From Caenorhabditis remanei (lineage: Eukaryota > Nematoda > Chromadorea > Rhabditida > Rhabditidae), in assembly GCF_010183535.1 (NCBI RefSeq), contig NC_071330.1, positions 16,907,717 through 16,971,716 on the forward strand: a stretch of 64,000 bases of DNA, given 5' to 3'. The notes beneath the pieces are model-generated. The model worked only from the letters and a program-made list of their open reading frames with translations. It had not been told where the DNA came from and did no database searches. Shown piece after piece: positions 11,601 to 23,600 of this stretch. The translations under genes and the position numbers were made by a program. Position 1 is the first letter of the stretch; every line of letters begins with the position of its first letter.

Positions 11601-14600
11601 CTTGCTCATTCTTCTGTTTCCGATCCTCATCGTCCTCTTTCCATGTCGACCAGCCGGCGACTCCTTTTAGAAGCATTTGTTTTTCTGGAAACAACATAGA
11701 AAATAATGATTTTTGAAGGGTAATTGGCTGTGACGGAAATTTTCTGCAAGTTCAAGTTATTTGAAGTATTTTGAGCCAAAAATCGTTGAAAAATGTTGAA
11801 AATTGAAAAAGTTACAGAATTTCCGAAATTTTGGTAATCTAGAGTCTATGCGCTGTAAATTGTACATTTTTGAGTACAGCGCGCTGAGAGCTTTCAGAAA
11901 AGTATGATCATGCTTATTTTTCAGAATTTTTTTTGTTGGTTTTTTGCGCATGCTGGATTGCAAAAAACCAAAAAATACTTTTCTGAAAACTAGGCATGAT
12001 CATACTTTTCTGAAAGCTCCGAATGCGCTGATTCCAAAAATTCTATCTAAAATCCAAAAAATCCTCAAAACCCACTCCGTTTCTCCTCTGGAATCTCCTC
12101 GATGCCCGAATAGTGCAGTAGGACTCTCAACTTCTCATAACTCCGCTCATTGTGGAATATGGCTTCTGGGGCGAACGTTTGACACATTTGAGGCGCCAAC
12201 AGAATGAATAGTTTGTCTTTGTGGGGTCTGTAATGGGTTACGGTAGGTAGCCGAAAGTTTAAAAAAAGGGTACCTGTTATAGAATTGGTCCTTCTCCTTG
12301 TCGTTCTCCTCGTATTCGTTGTGAGGGCGGCGGTAGACCGGAAAAATAAGACGTTCATGATTTTTGACTTTCAAAACAGTTAAAACTTCAATAGAAATAA
12401 AAATTTGAGAAAAATCGAAAAAAAAACTTTTATCACTTTTTTCATTTTTTCACGAAAATGTGATTTTTTCTTCTATCAAGCATGAATTGTGCTGAAATTG
12501 GGTTTTACAGACTTAGAGGTTTCAGAAAAGTATAATCATGCCTATATTCTACAAAATTCAAATTTCACCCCTTCTGACCCCTAACCTCCCATTAAAACAA
12601 ATGTAACTATGTGAGGTTTGACTCAATCTCAATAAAAATTTGAAATCTGAATTCAGCTAGACGAGACCTTTCAGAAAAGAATAATCATGCATTAGTTTGG
12701 TGTAAATCGGGTCCTACCACGAAAACTGGAAAACTACCGAACCCCGGATTACCGTACCTTTCGCGTCGAGACCCAACTTTCTCCAAACCTAGGCAAGATT
12801 ATACTTTTCTGAAAGCTCTCATCGCGCTGAATTCAAAAATATATAATTTACAGCAAATAGACTCTAAATTACCAAATTATGTCATGGTGTGACCAGACGG
12901 AAGATCCAAAGATCACACATGTCCTCACGGATGAGTCACTTGAAGAGCCAGAGAACACAAAAGAGAAGGGCAAGATCCCCGCTCAGCACCAGGTGTCATC
13001 AGAAGAGAAAGAGAGTGCGCAGAGAAACAGATAAGAGCGGGAGCCGAGACGCCAGTCGGGCACGGGGCGCCGATCATGAGAGGTGATCGAGAGAACACCT
13101 CCTCGGTCACCCTCCTTTTATTCTATTATCCTTTCTGTAACACTAATATCCTTTTATTATATCTATTGCATTTTAGCTACTCTCTTATGTATTCGTTTTA
13201 TGTAAATCTTACTAACACTGTTTCTAAATAAAGTCAATCATCGTTAACCTGTGTTCTGTTATGAATATGTATATGAAGCCGGCGCCTAGACCCCACCAGA
13301 GGTCTAGGCCCTGGTCCCCACAGACTGGAAGACAGATACCAACAGGGTAGATGTAACATGGAGGTCCCACACCGAACTCATCCAAAGGGTCAAAGGATCC
13401 AGAGTTCGATGGGCTATATATCCACCCCAGTCTATATACATCCATAGCAGTTCATATTAGAGAGAGAAAAAACCACTAACCCAAATTTTGTTTTGTAACT
13501 TGCATGCACCATGTTTTTCTCTCAAGGTCCAGTTCTAAGAAATCGCCTCTGAGCGGTAGAACTAGTGGAGGAAAGTGGTTCAGAGGTACTTTCCGCCAGA
13601 AAATATCGGAATAGCTAACCGAGGTTTTCACCACCGTTCTCCTCAATCCAAACACTCGGATTTGAGCATGCCAGAGTGTACTGTATAGGGTAAGTTTCGC
13701 CGGAACCAATTCGACAAGTCCATTTTTTCAAGAGGGTAAGTACAGGCATGTTGTGTTTGTATTAAATTCACCGCTACACCTGGAACCATGTATTACTGTA
13801 TACCCCTCTTTATGTAAATTTTTTTTCATTGCCTGTTTGACATTTAACACTCTTGCCACCCCTCACACTTTTAGCAAGAGAAGTTAGTAATTGTTTTGAT
13901 ACGACACCTGGCAGGATCTTATTCCGGACCAAATAAGATACCTGTATCCAGCGAATATAGTAGTTTCATATTCGATCCAGGAATTGAGCCAAAGAAGATA
14001 TTAAGGATCCACGAGAAGGAAAAGAAGATCTCCGACGTAGGCAGGCTGGATACTGCAGAAAGGAAAAAGGAAAACGTGGAAGTTGCAACTATGGAAGGAA
14101 AATTTGGATCGGAGACGTATTTATGAATTGACGACACCCCCGCTGGAAATGGGCCTGGTCTCCTTGAACCATCCGGGAAGGACGTACCCGCGGCTAGAAG
14201 AGGGCTAGCCTCCGGGAAATTGAAAATGAAAAATGATGAAAATGTGCTCGTCGTGTAAAGTATACGTGTAAATGTTTTGTATGACTTTGTCAGGTATCCG
14301 TTTTGCGAACACCTCGCCACCGGGCTAATATTGTTCCGCAATGGCAGCAGAGAAAGTATTAGACTGGTCCTGTATTGTAGTATTGGCGTGTTGTGAAATA
14401 TTAACTCTTCACTAACACTAACCAATTAGAAAATAACCACTAGATCAAAGTAGGCGGAGCTACAAAAGCTGAGATACTACGGTAGGATAAAAATAACCAA
14501 GATAACATGTGCTACAAAGCAACTGACCCAACAAGTGACACGACTCTAGGGAAAATAACATCAGTAGAAAAGTGTAAAGTGAAAAAACAGCGCCCACACG

Positions 14601-17600
14601 ACACCAGGAGCAGAACGAAAATCGAAGAGACGCAGATGGAACCGACAAGAAATCGGCAAATACCTCCAGTGTGTAATACGAAGAATTGGGCTCCTCCAAA
14701 AACACGGAGCAGGAAAACAACAGAATGGAAGAATCCCGAAGATTGAAAAGAAGATAGGAAGCCACGCCCACCGATATCAAACGGATAGGAGTCAGTGGAA
14801 GATTTGATACACACCGACAGCAGTGTCGCCTATTTTTCTGGGATTTGTTCTCCTTTTTTTTTTCTTACACCGAGTTGCTTTATCAAAATTAACACATATA
14901 ATCTTTTACTACCAGTAAAGTATAACTTCAGCTTGAGACAAACATCATAGCCACCACCCGTGCCAACCAAAGTGCCAACCTTCGTTGCCACTATCGTGCC
15001 ACCACCGTTGCCAACATCACTTGCGTCTTGCCACCACTCTCGTTGCCACCATCGTTCCACCATTGTCACCACAACTTGCGCCACCACCCCCCACCATCAC
15101 TCCAGGACAACACCTACCGGAAGGACTCACGAAAGCGAAAGTTAGTTTGATTTTTATTGTTTCTGCTCCACGATCATTTTGAAAAAAAAAAGGAGCCAAT
15201 TTTAAAAGAAAAATCTTATTATTATAAATCAAACTATTCTTAGTCTCCTGAGCGGAACCCCTCCGGTTTTAGGAAACCGGAAGTGAGCGATCCAAAGAGA
15301 ACCCCCGTACAAGAACGGCGAGGATCTAATAGATAACTTGAAAAGTGGGAGGTTTTTTTTTCTGTCTTGGGGAAAAAGAAGGTGAGTTAAGAAGAAGAAG
15401 AAGAAGAAGAAGTTAAGAAGAAGTTAAGAAGAAGAAGTTAAGAAGAAGGAGTTAAGAAGAAGAAGAGTTAAGAAGAAAAGAAGAGTTAAGAAGAAGAAGA
15501 AGAGTTAAGAAGAAAAGAAGAGTTAAGAAGAGGAAGAAGAGTTAAGAAGAAGAAGAAGAGTTAAGAAGAAGAAGAAGAGTTAAGAAGAAGAAGAAGAAGA
15601 GTTAAGAAGAAGAAGATTGAGAAGAGGAAGAAGAAGATTGAGAAGAAGAAGCAGTTACCAAGGTAACTAGGAAAGGCCAAAAAAAAAACTGCCACCAAAA
15701 CCGAACCCTAGACTACCAACGGCTGCATCCGATCGTGTCCTCCGAAGCCACAGGAGAAACCAAGAAGAAGACACCCGGACAGAAAACGGAGTTCAAACTC
15801 CGACTATCGTCAGGACATCCACCCCCGAACAAACCTCAGCTTCCGACAAGACACTCACCGCCACTCAAACTCCCACCACCACTAAGACACCGACCACAGT
15901 ACGAACTCCCAGAGGATTTTGGAACTTCCTCTCAGATATACTCGATCAATCGATCCCCGCCAGAACACCGCGTTCCAGTACTCCTACTCCGGGCCACCAA
16001 TCACCGAGATTGGAGCAAGCATTTCCGGACCTGAAGATCTTCGGTGAAAAGGAAACAGAGGAAGAGGATACACTGATAGCCCCCCAGTTCTACACGCCAA
16101 ACATGTCACTGCAAAATGGAGAACTCGCGGGACCACCAACAACGGAACAAGCTCCCACCCGGAACGAGCTACCGACCTGGAAAAGAAAAGGCGAATTGAC
16201 CAAGATGCTGGATCCAAGAATAAAAAAGTTTGCCGAAGGAAGGTCTTCGGACCTGCATAAGTGGTTAAAGGAGTATGCCAAGCTACTGTTCCGAATGGAC
16301 ATACCACGTGAGACTGGAACGGAACTGTTGCCGTTCTTCCTAGCCGGTACAGCGCTACAGAAGTACAACGCGCTCGACAACAAAGTTCTCAAAGACTGGG
16401 AAAAGATGACGAAGCAACTCATGCTCGCGCATGATTGCCCCACGGACAGGGAAATCTCCCTCCAAGAGCTGACGTCCGCACAGCAAGGGAAAAAGACGGT
16501 CACCGAGTTCGCCGCCCACATACGGGAGTTAGGGGAGTACGTCTATCAGTCACTCCCCGAGAGAAACAGAGATCTTCTCCTAGCCTCCCATTTTTTAACC
16601 GGCTGCAACAGGAAAATCAAAGCCAGACTCCGCCAACTCCAAAGTACGCCGAAGACTTTGAGGGCGATGACAGCGGAGGCAGAGAAAATTCAAAGACTGC
16701 TGGAATTGGAAGAAGCAGAAGAAGAAACCGATGCAGTGATAGCCGCCGTTCAACAGATGAACATGGGACAACAAAACTGGGGAAATAGAAATGGTGGAAG
16801 ATGGTTCCAATCAGGAGGAGAGTTCCAAGGAAATAGCCCAAGAGGAGGCTATCGAGGTGGATTCAACCAGAATGAAGACCAATCAAGAAGAAGCCGTCCA
16901 CCAAGAGGAGGCTACCGAGGACGTGACAGAGGAAGTTGGAATCAAAGGAGCTACAATGAAAGAAATGGAAACCAAGAAAACTGGGGCCAAGAGGATGGAA
17001 ATCAAGAAAACGGACAAGAATCGTCGAATCAAGCACCACAAAACACCCAGGAAAACCGTCGAATCGGATGGGACACCACCACTGGACGCCCATTCATCAT
17101 TAACAGCATCACCAAAGCATGCCTGGGAATCATGATGTGTCTGCTCCTCATCGGAAGCACAGAAGCAACGAAACAAATCTGCGGATTTGGAGAAGCCGGA
17201 AACATTTTCATTTCTCCAACAGCCACTCCATGCAACTTCGACAGGTCTCTCCCACTTCAAACATATGCCGTCAACGTCTATCGACAACGGATCAAAGCAA
17301 TCCAGATGGAAGCACACAAATGCTTCAAGCATGAAGTTGAAGGAGAAGTATATTCATTTCTGAAAATATACAAGACCACAGAAGCAAAGATCGGGAAAAG
17401 AGTACCAATCTCAGTTGAGGAATGTCGGAAAACCGCGATCACAAAGAAGTTCAATGATATGGAACTCAAAGAAATTGCTCCAGGAATCTACAGATCGGAG
17501 AAAATCAGTGAAGCTGCGGAAAATGCCACCAGAATCCTGGGAACGACGACATTCAAAACATTCGAATTCACCATGGAAGCCGGACAAGTTGCATCACTGG

Positions 17601-20600
17601 ATGGAATCCATGCCCTATCTACTCTCGGAAGCTTAGAAAAATGCACTTTCGGATCAGGAAGCTGCCAGGACGACAGTTCAACAATCGTGTGGCAACCCCA
17701 AGAGACACGTCGAGAATGTCAATTTGAACTGATTCAGAGCTCTACGGCTATCATCAGCCAACAGTTCATTGCGATAGAAGAAATGGCCATCTTCTCAAAA
17801 TTTGACACGGATCTCAGAAGGTTGCAGGATGCTCTGGAAGGATGTTTCATCCACCAAGGATACCGAACTGATGATGGTTATCTCATCGAGTTTCCAGAAG
17901 TACACTCCAAGGGATGGGTCCCAGACATGCACATTGACGCCCAGACCTTTGGAGGATACCATAATCCATGGTTTCGTCGGACAAGAGAAACAGTGACGAG
18001 TCTCGGACCAGCCGGAACAGAATTCCGAGCTTACATCGGAGAACCATTCATCACACCTCTCATCAGGAGAGTATACGGAACCGCAAACATCGAAGAGCTA
18101 ACCGACCTGAAATCTCCAATCACCGACCCAGAAATCCTTCAAGAATTTGGAAAGTACAACGTCACCAACAAACTACTCGCCGACCGAGCACGATTCTACC
18201 CAAAGGACAGGAAACACCTGAACCCAATGCTGATAATTGCGTTGAAAGCAATCCGAGTAGCACAATATGGTGCAAGACAAAAGAAGGCCATGGAACAGCT
18301 GAAAAGACCACTCACCCGAGGAGAGGAACAGTTGAAATTGGAAATCGAACGGAAAGTCGCAGTCACATTCGATAAGTTGTTGGAGAAAGAATTTGGAAGA
18401 AGTGATCCCGATGTAAGAAACATCGACGACAAATTTGAGCCGCCAAGATTTGATGAAGACAAGCTCGCTCCATACAGAAATCTGCCAGTGGAGGAAGAGG
18501 CATCTTGGACAACTACTCCAGTCCCAACAACTACCCAGCCAACGACGACTATTCCAAGAAGCACCCAACCACCGACGACCACTCCGAGAAATACCCAAGC
18601 ACCAATGACGACAACAGAAATCACCAAACCACCAAGGACAACGCCACCAAACACTCCACCACCAGAAACCACCCCGAAACCAAGATCAAAACCGAGGCCA
18701 ACAACAACAAGATCGCCACCAAGGACTACAACCATGTCGAGAAGACCAACTACCACCGCGGACAGATGGGAATACGAGGACATGCAGCAGAGTGAAGAAA
18801 GAGAAACACCACACATCCCCGAAGCCAACAGGAATGTGGTATATGAACCCATCGACCAACAAACCTTCGAAGAATCGGAGTACCGACCAAGTGAGGAAAG
18901 AGAACGCCCAATGTTCGAAAGATTTGAAGCAAGCTGCCAGGAACAATGGAAATCCACAACGCTCTTTCAAACTCTACTGACTAGGGAAGGATCCCGAGTC
19001 GAGATGGAGTTACGGGTCGAGACCTATATGGTTGGAAAGCTTGAGCTCTGAAACTTCCAAAACTGTTTTCCAATTTTGCAGAACGCTTCTAGGAATTGAG
19101 AAAAATGAGCTCAAAGTTCAAGCTCTGACCTCCATTCTTAACCATACAAATCGTTCGAATGGGAGGTGAGGGGGAACTACTTTCTTCACTCCCCTGATAA
19201 TCAACGTTTTTCAACGGTTGGATGGTCGAGTGGGTAAGAGGTTCGGTTGGGGTGCAAGAGGTCTGGGTTCGGTTCCTATGGACGCTATAGTTTTTTTTCT
19301 TTTTTCTTTTTTGGATTTTCTTTTTTCTGGTAACAGATTTTATCTATTTTTTGATTTGTAATGGTTTTTTAACAGAAGAGTCTATGGAAAAAGTCTACTT
19401 TATTAAATGAAACATCATAAAACAATCAAGCATATTCAACTATTCAGACACAAATGGGGGTTTATGATGGCCAAGTGAGAGAAACAGAGATAATCGTCAC
19501 ATCTCCCACAGTGAAGAAAACATACATTATCGCATCCATTGATTGCGCAGTTTTCGAGCTCTACTCCATTACACAAGTATTCGAGTGGGCTTTGGAATGG
19601 AGTGTAGACGTCTGTGTAACCGCTTCTATTCCAAGAATATTGGGTGAAATCTGTGAATCTCTTTGAACTAATTTGGTGGAAAAGCACCGAGACCATCGTT
19701 ATCTGGTTGTTTCTTTGTGCGATGACGTAGTCAGGGTAGAAAGCAACCGCGTGTGAATTGAATCTCTTCAGGAGGGCCTGGAAAAATATGATAAATTGAT
19801 TTAATCTGAATTTCTGCTTTTTCATACCTTCCATGGTCCATTCCAATAGACGTCTAGTGGTTGAATCATCGACGTACAATGTGGTGGTATGTTCCTGATT
19901 GTTACATCAGTTCCCGGTGGTAAGCAGCTTCTGATCTTTGCATGATCCTTGAATGGTGGCCAAGAATCGAGAAGCATGTACAATTTCTTCGGAAGAGATG
20001 GGATGAAGACACAGGTAGTCAAGAAATCACACATCAACTCCTTCGTCATGATGTGAGATTTAGCAGCTCGAACTTCCAAGTTTGGGGTGTGGGGAATAGG
20101 CTTGGATTTTGGGAATTGACCAGTAGGCTCTGATATAACCATGTACGCCTTTGGTCCCATCGTTCCATCTGCGAAAAGAACCGGCATGAATGTGAAGGAG
20201 TGAGTGAGGGAAGACTTGGCTTGAACGGAACGTACGACAGTCTGAAAAAGTTCATTTTTTATTTGGAGTTTATATTCTAACTGTGACTTACCTTTTCACC
20301 TCCAAAAGCTAGGCTTCTGGCTCCGTGGAGTTCCTTTTGAATCCCTGTCTGATCACAATTTAGGATCATCGATGGTGAGAACTGGGACATTTCTTGTCGA
20401 GAAATCTTCACAAACTCCTTCGATTGTTTCTCAAGTTGATCCTGGTTTAACAAGCATCTCTTTGTGACAAACTTTGTGATCCGCCGAGAAACAATTCTGA
20501 AAATATACCAATAGAAATGATGATAACAAATCTGAACTTACCTCCTACTCGATTTCCAACGAGTTATCCATTTATGACTAGCAAGAAATCCGACGATGTT

Positions 20601-23600
20601 GAACTCTTTTCTGTTCAAATCAAGAGCCAATGACCGCAAGTCTCTGTCGTGAAGAGTGAGGCCTTCATCTAGCCGATTCTTCACTTCTTCAAAAAGACGA
20701 TCAGCAAGAATTGCAAGAAGTCGACATCTGTCTCCTTTGTATGAAGCGCCTTCGTTCTCAATATCTCGTAGCTTCTGGAGATGGTAGTTGGTAGAAAGCC
20801 AACGGAAGCGAGTGAACATTGCTTGCGCAGTGCGATGTCCTTTTGAAGTGTCCCTGTAGTAGGATAAGGCTTTCTCAACATCTTCTTTGCTGACCCATCT
20901 GTCCCCGAATCGGAAGGTTTGGTTCGGAGAAACATCATCACTATCTAACGCCTGGAAAACACATAGTGAAGATGATAATTAATTGAAAATTCATATTAAC
21001 TTACATCAAACTCTGGTGCTTCCCAATCAACATCTTCTTCTATCTCGACCACATCCTCTTCTTCGATATCCATTGATCCATTTTCGGCTTCCAGAATGAC
21101 ACCAGCTAATCTATTGGCAAACATCGCTTCTTTTCGTGATATTTCTGGATTTGCAGGAATGTCCCCATATCCCTCGAATTTCTTCAGCAGAAGATGGAGA
21201 ACATTGACAACGTGAAAGTCCATGAGAATAGTAGGAAAAAATTGAAAAAAAAGCAAGAATAATGATAACAAATAAGAGAAATCTGGCTTAAATACCCAAA
21301 AAAATCGCGGTTCGACAGCGAAAATTGCTTTTTCGTGTATTTTCATTGATCAAAAACGGAGGATCAAACATAATTTTTCCCGAAGTATCAAAAATAGATA
21401 AAATCTGTTACCAGAAAAAAGAAAATCCAAAAAAGAAAAAAGAAAAAAAACTATAGCGTCCATAGGAACCGAACCCAGACCTCTTGCACCCCAACCGAAC
21501 CTCTTACCCACTCGACCATCCAACCGTTGAAAAACGTTGATTATCAGGGGAGTGAAGAAAGTAGTTCCCCCTCACCTCCCATTCGAACGATTTGTATGGT
21601 TAAGAATGGAGGTCAGAGCTTGAACTTTGAGCTCATTTTTCTCAATTCCTAGAAGCGTTCTGCAAAATTGGAAAACAGTTTTGGAAGTTTCAGAGCTCAA
21701 GCTTTCCAACCATATAGGTCTCGACCCCTAACTCCATCTCGACTCGGGATCCTTCCCTAGTGAGAATTGACCCAACCGCCGCCATCAGACAACTGCTGAG
21801 AAGGAACGACATTTCAGCAAAAATAATTGGAGAAAGTCTGATAATCTCGAAGTGTAGACAAGTCACCCCGGATGTGATACACTATGGACGGAAAGTCAAC
21901 TCAACATGCTACAACCTGATACCGGTAACAGTCAAAGGAAAACTATGGTTCCAACTACCCGCTACCACAGTTCCTAGCAAGACCAAATGGGAAGCTACAG
22001 GAACAATTCATTTTGCCGGCACCAGAGACATTCCACACCAATTTGGACGAAGAAACCGGAGTCTCTACAGGAACAGACAGAGAAATGCAGAACATCAACG
22101 ACGAAAACTCCAAGAAATTGAGAAAAAGATTGATAACCGAAGGAATCCTGAAAGATACAATTGATAAAGTGAAAGAAACCACTGCTGCAGCTGGAAAATC
22201 AGCCAAGAATTTGTACAAGTCAACAATGGATTCAATGAAGGAAGGAGTAAAAGATGTCGTATTCTCTGTACTGATGCTCGTCGCATGGATCGTCATCCCA
22301 CTTGCAGTGATCGCACTAGCCCTGTTCATACTGTATGGATATTGCAAATATAGAGCATACAGGAGCGCCGGAAGAGTAGCAAAGAAATCAGCGAAGAAAG
22401 CAACAGAAGCTCTGGTCGAATATGCACACCACCATCTAATCAACAATGTCCAAATGCAAGATGTAAACCACTTCCGACCAATGACTCGGACATATGAAGA
22501 AGAATACCCAATACATGCAATCAATTCAGTGCAGATGAAGAATTCGACGGCGAGATTGCCAATCATTGATGTCGAGATTGATGGACGAAAATTGGAAGCA
22601 CTGTGGGACACCGGAGCAGCCGCCAGCTATATCCGAATCTCTTCAACAAAGCACGCCATCTTCAACGATTGCGAACCAGAAGGAACTGCTGCAAATGGCT
22701 CTCTAATCCAGTTTATCGGAGAATGCATCAGCACAGTGAAAATCGGAGACTGTCTCATCTTGCATACATTCTTCGTGTCACAAGACACAGACTGTCCCAC
22801 TTCTGTTTTGCTTGGAACCGATGTAATGGAGAAGATAAATAAATTGGGTCACGACGTCAGACTCAACTTATTCAAGAAAGAACTGATCATCGGAAATTGC
22901 CGTATCAATATCAACGAAGAGAAGAGAGAAGAACAATTCGAAACTGAAAGCACGCCGAGCACTCAGGAAGAAAAGAAGATGAATGAAGAAAAAGACAGAA
23001 CCGAAGGAATCAAGATCAAGGAAGAAGGGGAAGAACGAGTCGAAGATATTGAAATCATGCTGAGCACTCAGGAAGAAAAGAAGAGCATCGAGGAAAAACA
23101 AGAAGACAGCACTGGAAGAAAAGAAGAAAGTGAAGAACGGCAACAACAAGCAAGCAAAGAAAAGCATGCGAAGGAGAAAAACCCAGAAGCATCATTCACA
23201 AACCGTCTAGATCAAGCACCGGGACGGTGCATACTTCGAGGGGGTGGGATGTCATGGTGTGACCAGACGGAAGATCCAAAGATCACACATGTCCTCACGG
23301 ATGAGTCACTTGAAGAGCCAGAGAACACAAAAGAGAAGGGCAAGATCCCCGCTCAGCACCAGGTGTCATCAGAAGAGAAAGAGAGTGCGCAGAGAAACAG
23401 ATAAGAGCGGGAGCCGAGACGCCAGTCGGGCACGGGGCGCCGATCATGAGAGGTGATCGAGAGAACACCTCCTCGGTCACCCTCCTTTTATTCTATTATC
23501 CTTTCTGTAACACTAATATCCTTTTATTATATCTATTGCATTTTAGCTACTCTCTTATGTATTCGTTTTATGTAAATCTTACTAACACTGTTTCTAAATA

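Larger units (their letters stand above)
18981..21760 (-). mobile_element. DNA transposon with ~375-bp terminal inverted repeats, DDE transposase
   Basis: The left repeat (18981-19355) and right repeat (21387-21760) are nearly identical inverted copies, starting CTAGGGAAGGATCCCGAG. The core holds a five-exon transposase on the minus strand. Both repeats enclose a tRNA-like segment. Insertion is inside the Env-like coding region of the LTR element. A relic end of the same family lies at 700-751. A CENP-B-type helix-turn-helix plus DDE core suggests the pogo/Tigger side of Tc1-mariner, although the duplication reads better as TGA than as TA. Confidence 0.85.
18978..21763. repeat. Candidate 3-bp target duplication (TGA) around the DNA transposon
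   Basis: TGA stands at 18978-18980 and again at 21761-21763, directly outside the CTAGGG...CCCTAG ends. Counting TGA as the duplication keeps the interrupted Env frame open across the site. Counting TA (inside CTAG) as the duplication puts a stop codon within a few codons. Confidence 0.55.

Noticed and set aside
12889..13110. Small open frames within the LTR, repeated at 23244-23480
   Set aside because: They occur identically in both LTRs; the plus-strand one at the 3' LTR is simply another frame beside the end of the protease frame. No start context or family.
13379..15670. Hidden pol gene in the leader of the LTR element
   Set aside because: All frames are broken by frequent stops and no RT, RNase H or integrase motif is visible.
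18196..18957. Long open frame (253 codons) on the minus strand inside the Gag-Env region
   Set aside because: It is the reverse shadow of the Thr/Pro-rich coding sequence: low-complexity Val/Gly/Ser composition and no features of its own.
18981..21760. Reading the DDE enzyme as the LTR element's integrase
   Set aside because: It is on the opposite strand, has introns, a CENP-B-type helix-turn-helix, and sits inside its own ~375-bp terminal inverted repeats.
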